A stretch of DNA of 64,000 nucleotides, taken from assembly GCA_003576695.1 (NCBI GenBank), contig QOZQ01000001.1, positions 124,001 to 188,000 on the forward strand, in the 5' to 3' direction. Under the pieces are notes generated by a model. That model was given only the letters and a program-made list of their open reading frames with translations, was not told the DNA's origin and did not search any database. Origin of the DNA: Taklimakanibacter lacteus. Lineage in GTDB: Bacteria > Pseudomonadota > Alphaproteobacteria > Rhizobiales > Aestuariivirgaceae. The position numbers were made by a program, and so were the translations under genes. This document shows, in pieces, positions 17,805 through 29,928 of the stretch. Positions within the stretch are counted from its first letter, which is position 1, and each line of letters opens with the position of its first letter.

Positions 17805-19130
17805 ATGACGGCCGCCCAGTATGAGACATCGGAAATCCTCATCGACAAAGTGTCGGACTGGCTGAAGCAGGCATCGCTCAGAAACACCGATCTCGAGACC
17901 GTGGTGCGCGGCTGCTGCGAAAGACTGGCCGCGACCGGCATTCCCGTGAAACGCATCCATGTCTCGCTGTCCATGCTGCATCCGCTCTATCGCGCCATGG
18001 GCTTCACCTGGCGTCGCGGCGAAGGCCTCAAGGTCGAAGGCTACCGCCATGTCGAGCCCGGCCAGGAAAAGAACGATATGTTCCTCAAGAGTCCTTATTT
18101 CCATCTCCTGAGCCACGGACTCGAGCATATGCGCCGGCGCATCGATGTCGACGCGCAGCCGGAATTTCCGATCTTCGAAGACCTCAGGAAGGAAGGCATC
18201 ACCGACTATCTCGCTTTCGTGTCGGGCTTCGATGAGGAATGGACGCAGGGCATCCTCGGCTCCTGGTCGACCGACCGGCCGGGCGGCTTCAATGAAAGCG
18301 ACATCGCGGCGCTGCTGCGCATCCAGAGCCGGCTCGCGGTGGCGACACGCGTCGCGGTGCTGAGCCAGCTCGCCGGCAACATGCTGACCACCTATCTCGG
18401 CAACGGCGCGGGCAAGCGCGTGCTGTCGGGCCAGATCCAGCGCGGCGACGGCGAGACGATCCGCGCCGCCCTCATCATAGCCGACATGCGCGGCTCGACG
18501 GCGATCGCCGAGCAGGCCGGCCGGCAGGTCTTCATCGACACGCTCAACCAGTTCTTCGATGCGATCGCCACGCCCTTCGGCGAAGGCGGGGCGGAGATAC
18601 TGAGCTTCCTCGGCGACGGTTTCCTGGCGGTCATCCCTTGCGCCCGGCATCGCGGGCCTTCGGAGATCGCCTGCCGGCAGGCGCTGGCCGCCGCCCATAA
18701 TGCGGTGGCGCGCATGACACAGCTCAATGAGCAGCGCCGGAGCGAGAACCTGCCGGAAATCGGCTATGGGCTGGGGCTGCATGTCGGCAATGTCATGTTC
18801 GGCAATGTCGGCCTGAAGGACAGGCTCACCTTCTCGGCCTTCGGCCAGGCGGTGAACGAGGTCCAGCGGCTCGAGAGCCTGTCGAAGAAATACAAGACGC
18901 CGATCATTGCCAGCGACGAATTTGCCCTTTATAGCGGCGGCAACTGGAAGATGCTGGGGATCGAGACTTTGCGGGGCACCGAATACGACATGAAGGTCCA
19001 TGCGCCCATCGAGGGCAAGGGCACGGTCACCGACTATGTGCCGGCCAGCAAGGCGCGCGATCTCACCGACGCCGAGCAGCTCATCCTGCTGCATCGCGAC
19101 AAATATCTCACCCGGCGCAAGGCGAGCTGA
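17805..19130 (+). CDS. Class III adenylate/guanylate cyclase, soluble
   Basis: A 441-residue protein. Residues 1-205 form an N-terminal sensory-like region without membrane segments, of a type often seen in rhizobial cyclases. Residues 218-400 are the class III catalytic domain. Metal aspartates are D227 (ADMRGSTA) and D271 (FLGDGFLAV), and the transition-state pair is N351 and R355 (FGQAVNEVQRLE). The usual Asp before AVN is Gln, a position that normally helps read the base, so ATP versus GTP preference is uncertain. The stop overlaps the next start by one base. GGGAGGAAGG lies 17-26 bases upstream of ATG 17805. Confidence 0.88.
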   Translation: MTAAQYETSEILIDKVSDWLKQASLRNTDLETVVRGCCERLAATGIPVKRIHVSLSMLHPLYRAMGFTWRRGEGLKVEGYRHVEPGQEKNDMFLKSPYFHLLSHGLEHMRRRIDVDAQPEFPIFEDLRKEGITDYLAFVSGFDEEWTQGILGSWSTDRPGGFNESDIAALLRIQSRLAVATRVAVLSQLAGNMLTTYLGNGAGKRVLSGQIQRGDGETIRAALIIADMRGSTAIAEQAGRQVFIDTLNQFFDAIATPFGEGGAEILSFLGDGFLAVIPCARHRGPSEIACRQALAAAHNAVARMTQLNEQRRSENLPEIGYGLGLHVGNVMFGNVGLKDRLTFSAFGQAVNEVQRLESLSKKYKTPIIASDEFALYSGGNWKMLGIETLRGTEYDMKVHAPIEGKGTVTDYVPASKARDLTDAEQLILLHRDKYLTRRKAS

Positions 19131-20101
19131 TGCGACGTTTCGCGGCAACGGGCCTCGTCCTGGCGGGCCTCCTGGCTCTCGGTGCGCAGCCGGCGGCGGC
19201 CGGCGCGAAGCTCACCTATCAGGACAAGCTCGTCGACGGTTTCGAGGGCGCGGATTTCGCCCCCGAGGGCGGGCTCTATTACAAGAAGAATTTCGAGCAG
19301 AGCGCCGGCACCTTCGAGTTCCAGGACGAGGTGGTGCATCGCGGCAAGCGCGCCTTACGGTTGTCGGTGAAGCCGCTGTGCCCGGTGAGCCAACCTTTGT
19401 GCAGCGAGCGGGCGGAAATCTGGGAGCGCAGCAAGCTCAGAGTTCCTTACGACACCGGGGTCTGGTACGGCTTCGCGGTCAAATTCGCCGAACCCTTGCC
19501 CCAGGATGACCACCGCTACCTGGTCGCCCAGTGGAAGCGCGAGATCGAGGCCGGCGCCAACGGCGATTTCAGCCCGTTCCTGGCCTTCCGCTACAATGAA
19601 GGCAAGTTCTTCATCACGGTCGAAACCAACCTGGTGCCGGGCAAGGAGATCGAGAAGGGCAAGAGAGCTATTTGCGCCCCGGGCGAAACGGCGGTCTGGC
19701 TTCGCCCCGACACCAACCAGACGCGGGCACTGGTCGCCTTCGACAAGAATTTCGGGCCTGAGAACGGGGACGAGTTCACCGCCTGCACCGACAAGATCAC
19801 CGTCACCGATCACGGCAATAAGCTGCCGGCGGCGGACAGCGGCTGGATCGATTTTGCCGTCTATTCGAAACCCGGTCCCGAGGGCACCGGCCATATAGAG
19901 ATATTCGCCAACGACAAATGGATCGTCACCGTCAAAGGCCGCATCGGCCACAATGACAAGGGGCTGGGCGAGAACCAGTATTTCAAGTTCGGGCCGTACC
20001 GGGCCGGGGGCCCCGGGGTCTGGGCTCTCTATTATGACGACTTCCGCCGCAGCCTCCGTTGTGCAGATGTTACCAAGCCGCAGATTTGCCCCTTTCCCTA
20101 G
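19130..20101 (+). CDS. Exported polysaccharide-lyase-like protein (heparin lyase I fold)
   Basis: A 323-residue secreted protein with a signal peptide (TGLVLAGLLALGAQPAAAG). It contains the pattern of the Polysacc_lyase (PF14099) beta-jelly-roll family. YDTGVWYGFAVKFAEPLP is followed by YLVAQWKREIEAG, with a late GPYRAGGPGVWALYYDDFR strand. Family members cleave or bind uronate-containing glycans in the periplasm or outside the cell. Its start overlaps the cyclase stop (TGATG), so it is probably coupled to it. An oligopeptide/oligosaccharide-type ABC importer follows after 79 bases and could take up products. That link is inference. Confidence 0.75.
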   Translation: MRRFAATGLVLAGLLALGAQPAAAGAKLTYQDKLVDGFEGADFAPEGGLYYKKNFEQSAGTFEFQDEVVHRGKRALRLSVKPLCPVSQPLCSERAEIWERSKLRVPYDTGVWYGFAVKFAEPLPQDDHRYLVAQWKREIEAGANGDFSPFLAFRYNEGKFFITVETNLVPGKEIEKGKRAICAPGETAVWLRPDTNQTRALVAFDKNFGPENGDEFTACTDKITVTDHGNKLPAADSGWIDFAVYSKPGPEGTGHIEIFANDKWIVTVKGRIGHNDKGLGENQYFKFGPYRAGGPGVWALYYDDFRRSLRCADVTKPQICPFP

Positions 20102-20180
20102 AGGCTGAAAAACGGCTAGGCTCCCCAAAAAGGGGAAGCGTTGGGTCGGCCATGTTGGCAAGGCGTAAGTCCGGACCGCA

Positions 20181-22063
<1,883 letters not shown>

Positions 22064-22067
<4 letters not shown>

Positions 22068-23962
22068 TTCTGCGGTTTATCTACAGCCTCGTGCTCGCCA
22101 TCCTGTGTGCCATGCCGGCAGCGGCGGGCTATGTCGAGCCGGACTACTTCAAGGACAAGGTGACGAAGGGCGAGATGCCGCCCGTCGAGCAGCGCCTGCC
22201 CAAGGAGCCCCTGAAAGTGACGATCGCGGGCGAGGGCAAGTCCGTCGGCCAATATGGCGGCACGGCGCGCATCCTCATCGGCGGCCAGCGCAATATCAGC
22301 CTCATGACCGTCTATGGCTATACGCGGCTGCTCCGCTATGACGACAAGCTGCAGCTTCAGCCGGATCTCCTGCAATCCTACGAGGTCCAGGAAGGCCGTA
22401 TCTTCACTTTCCATCTGCGGCCCGGTCTCAAATGGTCGGATGGCGAGCCGGTCACGACAGAAGACTTCCGTTACGCGCTCGAGGACGTGGCGTTCAACGA
22501 AGAGTTGAGCAAGGTCACTTCGCCCTATCTGCTCGTCAACGGCAAGGCGCCGGTATTCGAGATCATCGACGACCAGACGGTGCGCTACACCTGGGAAGCG
22601 CCCAATCCCGATTTCCTGCCGCAGATCGCCGCCCCGCAGGCGCTCGGCCTGCTCATGCCGGCGCATTACCTGAAGCAGTTTCACAAGAAGTACCAGACCG
22701 AGGAGAAGCTCGACGAACTGATCAAGGCAAATAGCGAAAAGAAATGGACGGGGCTCCACATCAACAAGGCGCGGCAATACCGGCCGGAGAATCCCGACCT
22801 GCCGGTGCTCGATCCGTGGCGCAACACGACCAAGCCGCCTTCCGAGCAGTTCGTCTTCGAGCGCAATCCCTATTTCCATCGCGTCGACCAGGACGGCCGC
22901 CAGCTGCCCTATATCGATCGCTTCGTCCTCAATGTCAGCTCCTCGTCGCTGATTCCGGCCAAGACCGGCGCCGGCGAGGCCGATCTCCAGGCCCAGAACA
23001 TCGGCTTCGCCGATTATACGTTCCTGAAGGAAGCGGAGGCGACGCATCCGATCAAGGTCAAGCTGTGGGAAAGCGGGCGCGGATCGCGCATTGCCCTCTT
23101 CCCCAACCTGAACTTCGAGGACCCGGTCTGGAGCAAGACATTGCGCGACGCGCGTTTTCGCCGGGCGTTGTCGCTGGCCATCGACCGCAACGAGATCAAC
23201 CAAGCCAAGTTCTTCGGGCTCGGCCGGCCGAGCGCCGACACCGTGCTGCCGGCAAGCGCGCTCTATAAGGACGAGTATGCGAACGCATACACCAATTTCG
23301 ACCCAGCCCAGGCCGATGCGCTGCTCGACGAAATGGGTCTCGACAAGCGCGATGGGAGCGGCGTGCGGCTGCTTTCCGACGGCCGGCGCGCCGAGATCAT
23401 CGTCGAGACGGCGGGCGAAGACCAGGTCGAGACCGACGTGCTCCAGCTGATCACCGATCACTGGAAGAAGGTGGGCCTGAAGCTCGTGATCCGCACCTCG
23501 CAGACCGATGTGCTGAGGAGCCGCGTCATCGGCGGCACCACGATGATGACGATGTCCTCCGGCCTCGACAATGGCGTGCCGATCGCCGACATGAATCCGC
23601 ATGCCCTGGCGCCAACCAGCCACGAGCAGATGCAATGGCCGCAATGGGGCATTTTCGTCGAATCGGCCGGCGAGAAGGGCACGGAGGCCGATCTGCCGGA
23701 GGCCAAGGAGCTTTCCGACCTCTACAATCAGTGGCACAAGGCCGCCGACACGACAGCCAGGGCGGAGATCTGGCACAAGATGCTGGCGCTCTATACCAGC
23801 CAGGTCTTCTCCATCGGCATCCTGAACGGCACGCAGCAGCCCATCGTCATCTCCTCGAAACTGCGCAACGTGCCCGACAAGGCGCTCTTCAGCTTCGATC
23901 CCACCTGCTATTTCGGCGTCTACGGCATGGATACCTTCTGGTTCGAGAAGGGAGGCTCCTGA
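22064..23962 (+). CDS. ABC transporter substrate-binding protein, family 5 (peptide/nickel/oligosaccharide)
   Basis: A 632-residue periplasmic protein with a signal peptide (SLVLAILCAMPAAAG). The SBP_bac_5 patches are VYGYTRLLRYDD, FHLRPGLKWSDGEPVTTEDF and FRRALSLAIDRNEIN. It belongs to the long subgroup with an N-terminal SVGQYGGTARI segment. Members bind peptides or, in rhizobia, also oligosaccharides such as alpha-galactosides. Proximity to a polysaccharide-lyase-like gene makes a sugar ligand worth considering. The start at 22064 overlaps the ATPase stop. Confidence 0.9.
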
Positions 23963-23964
23963 GC

Positions 23965-24963
23965 ATGCTGCGCTACATCATCTGGCGCATCCTCATGATG
24001 GTGCCGACGCTGATGATCATATCGGCGCTGGTCTTCACCATCATCGAGCTGCCGCCGGGCGATTATTTCGAAAGCTATGTGGCGGAACTGCAGGCGCAGG
24101 GCGAGAGCGTCAATGCCGAGCAGATCGAGCAGTTGCGCCAGGAATACGGCTTCGACAAGCCGCCACTCGTGCGCTATTTCCACTGGGTCGCCGGCATGCT
24201 GACCGGCGATTTCGGCTATTCCTTCGAATACCGGCTGCCGGTCATGGATGTCGTCGGCGACAGGCTGTGGCTCACCATCGTCGTTTCCTTCACCACCATC
24301 ATCTTCACCTGGCTGATCGCCTTTCCGATCGGGATCTATTCGGCGACACATCAGTATAGCTGGGGAGACTACGGCCTGACCTTCATGGGCCTGCTCGGCA
24401 TCGCGGTGCCCAACTTCATGATGGCGCTGGTGTTCATGTATCTCGCCAATGTGTGGTTCGGAACCTCGATCGGCCATCTCATGGATCTGCAATACATGGA
24501 TCAGCCGATGAGCTGGGACAAGTTCAAGTCGATCCTGGCGCATTTGTGGATTCCGGTGCTGATCATCGGCACGGCGGGGACCGCGGGCATGATCCGGCGC
24601 CTGCGCGCCAATCTGCTCGACGAGCTGCAGAAGCAATATGTGGTGACGGCGCGCGCCAAGGGCCTGCACCCGTTCAAGGCGCTGGTCAAATACCCGCTGC
24701 GCATGGCGCTCAATTTCTTCATCTCCGATATCGGCTCGATCCTGCCGGCGATCATCTCGGGCGCCGAGATCACCGCTATCGTGCTGTCGCTGGAGACCAC
24801 CGGGCCGTTGCTGATCCGGGCGCTGAAGAGCCAGGACATGTATCTCGCCGGCTCTTTCCTCATGTTCCTCGCCTTCCTCACGGTAATCGGCGTCCTCATT
24901 TCGGATCTGGCGCTGGCGGTGCTCGATCCGCGCATCAGGCTGCAGGGCGGAAGCACGAAATGA
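23965..24963 (+). CDS. ABC transporter permease, DppB type
   Basis: A 332-residue inner-membrane protein with the DppB layout. MLRYIIWRILMMVPTLMIIS forms the first helix, then come a periplasmic region (QLRQEYGFDKPPLVRYFHWV), five further helices and the coupling motif YVVTARAKGLHPFKALVKYP. It forms half of the channel with the DppC-type partner. It starts two bases after the binding-protein stop, with GGGAGGC as ribosome binding site at 23950-23956. Its stop overlaps the next start (ATGA). Confidence 0.92.
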   Translation: MLRYIIWRILMMVPTLMIISALVFTIIELPPGDYFESYVAELQAQGESVNAEQIEQLRQEYGFDKPPLVRYFHWVAGMLTGDFGYSFEYRLPVMDVVGDRLWLTIVVSFTTIIFTWLIAFPIGIYSATHQYSWGDYGLTFMGLLGIAVPNFMMALVFMYLANVWFGTSIGHLMDLQYMDQPMSWDKFKSILAHLWIPVLIIGTAGTAGMIRRLRANLLDELQKQYVVTARAKGLHPFKALVKYPLRMALNFFISDIGSILPAIISGAEITAIVLSLETTGPLLIRALKSQDMYLAGSFLMFLAFLTVIGVLISDLALAVLDPRIRLQGGSTK

Positions 24964-26141
24964 ACGATATGACGCCGCTGCCGCCGCCGGGCCAGCCGCT
25001 CAGGCATTATGTGTCGGTCGCTCCTTTCGACCCGACTTCGGGCGACACGATGAGCGAGCAGCAGAAGCGGGTGTTCCTCGCTTCGCAGTGGAAGCTCATG
25101 TGGTGGAAATTCAAGCGCCACCGGCTGGCGCTCCTCTCCGCCGTCATCCTCGCCATCCTCTATGTGATGATCGTCATCGCCGAGTTCCTGGCGCCCTATA
25201 ATCTTGCCACCCGCAATGTCGGCGCCATCTACGCGCCGCCGCAGAAAGTGCGGCTGTTCCATGAGGGAAGCTTCGTCGGACCGTTCGTCTATGGCCGCAG
25301 CGTCCAGCTCAACATGGAGAACCTCAGGCGCGAATACAAGGACGACACCAGCAAGGTGCAGAAGCTGCGCTTCTTCTGCCGTGGCGATGCCTACAAGTTC
25401 TGGAGCCTGGTCGAGACGAATCTGCATCTCGTCTGCCCGGCCGAAGGTGGGCAGTTCTTCCTGCTCGGCACCGACCAGCTCGGGCGCGACGTGTTCTCGC
25501 GCATCATCTATGGCGCCCGCATCTCGCTCACCATCGGGCTTCTCGGCGTCGCGGTGAGCTTCATCCTCGGCATCGTCATCGGCGGCATAGCCGGCTATCG
25601 CGGCGGTGTGGTCGATCTCATCACCCAGCGGCTCATCGAAGTGCTGCAATCGCTGCCCAGCATTCCCCTGTGGCTGGCGCTCGCCGCCATCATGCCTGTC
25701 ACCTGGTCGCCGCTGCTCGTCTATTTCGGCATCACCTTCATCCTCGGCCTGCTCGACTGGACCGGACTTGCCCGTGCGGTACGCTCGAAATTACTGGCGT
25801 TGCGTGAGGAGGACTATGTCCTTGCGGCCCAGCTGATGGGTGCAAGAGGAAGCCGCATCATCGCGCGGCATCTGGTCCCCGGCTTCATGTCGCATTTGAT
25901 CGCCTCGGCCACCATATCCATCCCCGGCATGATCCTCGGCGAAACCGCATTGAGCTTCCTCGGGCTGGGCCTCAGGCCCCCGATCGTCAGCTGGGGGGTG
26001 CTGCTCAACGAAGCCACCAACATCAATGTGGTGGCGCTCTATCCCTGGCTTATGCTGCCGGTCATCCCGGTGATCGTCGTCATATTGGCCTTCAATTTCC
26101 TGGGAGACGGACTGCGCGACGCCGCGGATCCGTACAAATGA
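24960..26141 (+). CDS. ABC transporter permease, DppC type
   Basis: A 393-residue inner-membrane protein. The first helix is about residues 57-78, then comes a long periplasmic insertion (about 90 residues) before LGTDQLGRDVFSRIIYGAR, the DppC hallmark. The coupling loop is EEDYVLAAQLMGARGSRIIA. The insertion makes it longer than the usual 290-310 residues and is typical of the subgroup paired with long family 5 binding proteins. It closes the four-gene transporter unit. Confidence 0.92.
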   Translation: MNDMTPLPPPGQPLRHYVSVAPFDPTSGDTMSEQQKRVFLASQWKLMWWKFKRHRLALLSAVILAILYVMIVIAEFLAPYNLATRNVGAIYAPPQKVRLFHEGSFVGPFVYGRSVQLNMENLRREYKDDTSKVQKLRFFCRGDAYKFWSLVETNLHLVCPAEGGQFFLLGTDQLGRDVFSRIIYGARISLTIGLLGVAVSFILGIVIGGIAGYRGGVVDLITQRLIEVLQSLPSIPLWLALAAIMPVTWSPLLVYFGITFILGLLDWTGLARAVRSKLLALREEDYVLAAQLMGARGSRIIARHLVPGFMSHLIASATISIPGMILGETALSFLGLGLRPPIVSWGVLLNEATNINVVALYPWLMLPVIPVIVVILAFNFLGDGLRDAADPYK

Positions 26142-26229
26142 GGGGGCATCCTCACCATATGGTCGAGTTGCCGCGCCATGGCCTGGTCCGCCGGTTCCGG
26201 CGGGCCGGAAAAAAGAGAGGGGAGTGCTG

Positions 26230-27441
26230 ATGCGCCGGCTCGAACATGCTCGAATCCTCATGTACAGCCACGACACCTTCGGCCTCGGGCATCTCAGAAG
26301 GTGCCGCACCATCGCCCATTCGCTGGTCGAGAACTACCGGGGCCTGAGCGTCCTCATCATCTCGGGCTCAACCATCGCGGGCGCCTTCGACTACCGCGTG
26401 CGCGTCGACTTCGTGAAGATTCCCTCGATCATCAAGCTGCATAACGGCGAATATACATCGCTCGACCGCCACACCGATCTGCATGAGACGCTGGAGATGC
26501 GCCAGGCGATCATCCGCCATACGGCCGAATCCTTCCAGCCCGACATGTTCATCGTCGACAAGGAGCCGCTCGGCCTGCGCGGCGAGCTCGAGGAGACGCT
26601 TTCCTATCTCAAGACGCACGGCACCACGCTGGTGCTCGGCCTGCGCGAGGTCATGGACGCACCCAATCTGCTCAAGGCCGAATGGGCCAAGCGCGATGTC
26701 CTGCGCAAGGCCGGGATGTTCTACGATTCGATCTGGGTCTACGGTCCTGAGGACTTCTACGATCCGCTCACCGGCTTCGATGTGCCGCAGAATGTCCGGT
26801 CGCGCATGCATTATGTCGGCTTCCTGCAGCGGCATCTGCCGCAGGCCGACGTGCCGATGCGCGAGGTCGAGGGCAACTACATACTGGCGACGACGGGCGG
26901 CGGCGGCGACGGCGCCGATCTCATCCACAATATCTTCGACGCCTACCGCCATGACGCAACCCTGACGCACCGGCTGCTGGTGGTGCTCGGGCCGTTCATG
27001 CCGGCGCGCAAGCGGCGCAAGCTCCTCAAGAAGGGCTCGGCCATTCCCAATGTCGAGATCATCGAATTCGACAACCGCATGGAAAATCTGGTCGCCGGCG
27101 CCCGCGCCGTGGTCGGCATGGGCGGCTACAATACCTTCTGCGAGATCCTGTCCTTCGACAAGCCGGCGCTCATCGTGCCACGCGTGACGCCGCGCGAAGA
27201 GCAGCTGATCCGCGCCCGGCGTGCCGCCGAACTCGGCGTCATCGACATGCTGCTGCCGGAAGAGGCGGAAGACCCGGCGCGCCTTGCCGAGGCGCTCAAG
27301 GTCCTGCCCGAGCGGGCGCCGCCCTCCAAGGTCACCTCGAAGCTAAGGCTCGACGGGCTCGAGAGGATCACCGATCTCGTCGGCGAATGGCTCGAGCCCG
27401 GCTCGCAGAAGCGGCTTTCGGTCATCGAAGGCGGAAATTGA
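26230..27441 (+). CDS. Predicted glycosyltransferase (COG4671 / MurG-like GT-B)
   Basis: A 403-residue GT-B fold protein. The N-terminal donor/acceptor motif SHDTFGLGHLRRCRTIA is typical of COG4671-type proteins. The C-terminal half has TTGGGGDGADLI and the nucleotide-sugar patch VVGMGGYNTFCEIL with LIVPRVTPREEQ. ATG 26230 is preceded by GAGGGGAG at 26217-26224. GTG 26224 is an alternative. It is the first of three coupled sugar-transfer genes. A role in surface polysaccharide or glycoconjugate synthesis is inferred from family and neighbours. Confidence 0.82.
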   Translation: MRRLEHARILMYSHDTFGLGHLRRCRTIAHSLVENYRGLSVLIISGSTIAGAFDYRVRVDFVKIPSIIKLHNGEYTSLDRHTDLHETLEMRQAIIRHTAESFQPDMFIVDKEPLGLRGELEETLSYLKTHGTTLVLGLREVMDAPNLLKAEWAKRDVLRKAGMFYDSIWVYGPEDFYDPLTGFDVPQNVRSRMHYVGFLQRHLPQADVPMREVEGNYILATTGGGGDGADLIHNIFDAYRHDATLTHRLLVVLGPFMPARKRRKLLKKGSAIPNVEIIEFDNRMENLVAGARAVVGMGGYNTFCEILSFDKPALIVPRVTPREEQLIRARRAAELGVIDMLLPEEAEDPARLAEALKVLPERAPPSKVTSKLRLDGLERITDLVGEWLEPGSQKRLSVIEGGN

Positions 27442-28676
27442 CGAAGAAGATCGTCATCGTTTTGAAAGGCTATCCGCGTCTCTCGGAAACCTTCATCGCC
27501 CAGGAACTGCGCGGCCTCGAGCTTGCCGGTCACGCGCTCGTCCTCATGTCGATGCGTCATCCCACCGACAAGAAGCGTCATCCGGTACATGACGAGATCG
27601 AGGCGCCGGTCACTTATCTGCCGGAATATCTGCGCGACGACCCGCTGAGGGTCCTCAGGGCCTGGTGGAAGATGCGCCGGCACAGAAACTACCGGTCGAT
27701 GCGAAGCGCCTTCCTGGCCGATCTCAGGCGTGACCGGACGCGCAACCGCTGGCGCCGCTTCGGCCAGGCCCTGGTGCTGGCGGCCGAATTCCCCGCCGAT
27801 TTCAATTGGCTGCATGCGCATTTCATCCACACGCCGGCGGCAGTCACGCGCTATGCGAGCCTGCTTCTCGGCGTCGGGTGGAGCTGCTCGGCGCATGCCA
27901 AGGACATCTGGACATCACCGGACTGGGAGCTGCGCGACAAGCTCGCCGATGCCCGCTTCGTCGTGACCTGCACCAAAGCCGGGTTCGACAAGCTCAAGAG
28001 CCTGAGCCCCGATCCTGCGCGCGTGCATTTGAGCTATCATGGCCTCGATCTCGCCCGTTTCGGCCGCTTCACGGCGGAGCGCCCGGCGCGCGACGGCACG
28101 GTCATCCGGGATCCTGTGGTCCTGCTCAGCGTCGGGCGGGCGGTGGAGAAGAAGGGCTATGGCGTGCTGCTCGATGCGCTGGCGCTGCTGCCCGGGGACC
28201 TCTCCTGGCGTTTCGTCCATATCGGCGGCGGCGAGCTCTTGCCGGCACTCAAGGCCAGGGCGGAAGCGCTCGGGCTGGCGGAACGCATCCTTTGGCAAGG
28301 GTCCATGGCGCAGGCCGAGGTGCTGGCGCAGTATCGCGAGAGCGATCTCTTCGTGCTGCCCTGCCGCATCGCCAGCGACGGCGACCGCGACGGACTGCCC
28401 AATGTGCTGGTCGAGGCGGCGAGCCAGCGGCTGGCTTGCGTGTCGACGACGATCTCGGGCGTGCCGGAACTTCTCAGCGACAAAGTAAACGGGCTTCTGG
28501 TGGCGCCCGACGATCCGGGCGCCTTGAGCGAAGCTCTCGCCAAGGCCATCCGCGATCCCCTTCTCAGGCGTGAGTTCGGCGATGCGGCGGAGCGGCGCGT
28601 GCGCAGCGATTTCGATCATGCGGCGAGCATCCGTCAGCTCACCCGGCTGTTCGGCGGCGTGCGGGATGCGGCATGA
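27438..28676 (+). CDS. Glycosyltransferase, GT4 family
   Basis: A 412-residue GT-B glycosyltransferase. It starts at TTG 27438, overlapping the previous stop as TTGA. The N-terminus KKIVIVLKGYPRLSETFIA and the pattern HAHFIHTPAAVTRYA are typical of GT4 enzymes of exopolysaccharide pathways. The C-terminal half has LSVGRAVEKKGYGVLLDA and DGLPNVLVEAASQRLACVS, the nucleotide-sugar binding EX7E region (here with Asp and Glu). It probably transfers a hexose from an NDP-sugar. Donor and acceptor are unknown. Confidence 0.88.
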   Translation: MTKKIVIVLKGYPRLSETFIAQELRGLELAGHALVLMSMRHPTDKKRHPVHDEIEAPVTYLPEYLRDDPLRVLRAWWKMRRHRNYRSMRSAFLADLRRDRTRNRWRRFGQALVLAAEFPADFNWLHAHFIHTPAAVTRYASLLLGVGWSCSAHAKDIWTSPDWELRDKLADARFVVTCTKAGFDKLKSLSPDPARVHLSYHGLDLARFGRFTAERPARDGTVIRDPVVLLSVGRAVEKKGYGVLLDALALLPGDLSWRFVHIGGGELLPALKARAEALGLAERILWQGSMAQAEVLAQYRESDLFVLPCRIASDGDRDGLPNVLVEAASQRLACVSTTISGVPELLSDKVNGLLVAPDDPGALSEALAKAIRDPLLRREFGDAAERRVRSDFDHAASIRQLTRLFGGVRDAA

Positions 28677-29797
28677 AGGCACTCATCTATGTCCAGCATC
28701 TTCTCGGCATCGGCCATCTGGCGCGGGTCAGCCGCATCGCTTCGGCGCTCGAGCAGGCGGCGGTCGACGTCACGCTGGTGAGCGGCGGACCGCCGGTGAC
28801 GGGCTTTCCGACCGGCCAGGTGCGGGTGGTGCAATTGCCGCCCATACGGTCACGCGATGCGGCCTTCTCGGCGCTCGTCGATCAAGATGATCAGCCGGTC
28901 AGTGCGGCGCTCAAGGCGCAGAGATGCGAGCGTCTGCTTGCCGAGTTCGACGCGCTCGACCCCGATGTGCTCATCATCGAGGCCTTTCCATTCGGCCGCC
29001 GGCAGATGCGCTTCGAACTGCTGCCGCTCATCGAGCGCGCCAAGGCGAGGGTAAGGCCGCCCCTGATCGCAAGCTCGGTGCGCGATATCCTGCAGGAGAA
29101 CCGCAAGGCCGGGCGTGCGGAAGAGACACTGGCGCTCATCAAGGACTTTTTCGATCTCATTCTCGTTCATGGCGATCCGGGCTTCGCGCGGCTCGAAGAG
29201 ACGTTCCCGCGCGCAGCCGAGATCAGGGAGCGCATCGCCTATACCGGGCTGGTGGCCGGCGCGTCGGCGCCGTCGCCCGACCGGTTCGACGTGGTGGTCT
29301 CGGCCGGCGGCGGCATTGTCGGGCAGCGGCTGGTCGCGACCGCGGCCATGGTGGCGGCGCGCCTCGCCGCCCAATGGCCGCGCTGGTGCATCATCACCGG
29401 CCCGCATTTCCCGCCGGGCGAAAAAGCGGCGCTCGCCGCGACGCTGCCCGCCGGCATCCGGCTCGAGACCTTCCGGGCCGACTTCCCCGGGCTTCTCGCC
29501 AATGCCCGGCTGTCCATATCGCAGGCCGGCTACAATACGGTCTGCGACCTCCTGCAGGCCCGCTGCCGCGCGGTTCTCATACCCTTCGCGGCCGGGGGCG
29601 AGACCGAGCAGAGCGAGCGCGCCCGCCGCCTGGCGGAGCTGGGCCTTGCCGCGGTCGTGACCGAGAACGAACTGACGCCCGAAAGCCTGGCCGCGGCGAT
29701 GGCCGGCGCGCCGTCGCCCGCGACGCACAAGATCAGTCTCGACGGGGCCGCGGAAACGGCCCGTATCCTGGCCCAGCGCCTGGCGGGCCGGCAATGA
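28673..29797 (+). CDS. Predicted glycosyltransferase (second COG4671/MurG-like)
   Basis: A 374-residue GT-B protein distantly paralogous to the product of 26230-27441. It opens with YVQHLLGIGHLARVSRIASA (same GxGHxxR motif) and has the C-terminal patches VVSAGGGIVGQRLV and ISQAGYNTVCDLL. The ATG overlaps the previous stop by four bases, so the three transferases are one translational unit. A pair of related transferases around a GT4 enzyme suggests successive additions to one glycan. Confidence 0.82.
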   Translation: MKALIYVQHLLGIGHLARVSRIASALEQAAVDVTLVSGGPPVTGFPTGQVRVVQLPPIRSRDAAFSALVDQDDQPVSAALKAQRCERLLAEFDALDPDVLIIEAFPFGRRQMRFELLPLIERAKARVRPPLIASSVRDILQENRKAGRAEETLALIKDFFDLILVHGDPGFARLEETFPRAAEIRERIAYTGLVAGASAPSPDRFDVVVSAGGGIVGQRLVATAAMVAARLAAQWPRWCIITGPHFPPGEKAALAATLPAGIRLETFRADFPGLLANARLSISQAGYNTVCDLLQARCRAVLIPFAAGGETEQSERARRLAELGLAAVVTENELTPESLAAAMAGAPSPATHKISLDGAAETARILAQRLAGRQ

Positions 29798-29928
29798 TGT
29801 TAAGTATTGATTGGCATGGCTTTTCTGCCAGTAGCCGGGGCGCGAGCCTTTTTGTATGCTGAAGTCGGGAACCATGCATCTCTTCTGCCACGTCAGCCCT
29901 TTTCCACGGTCCAGGCGCCCTCATCACG

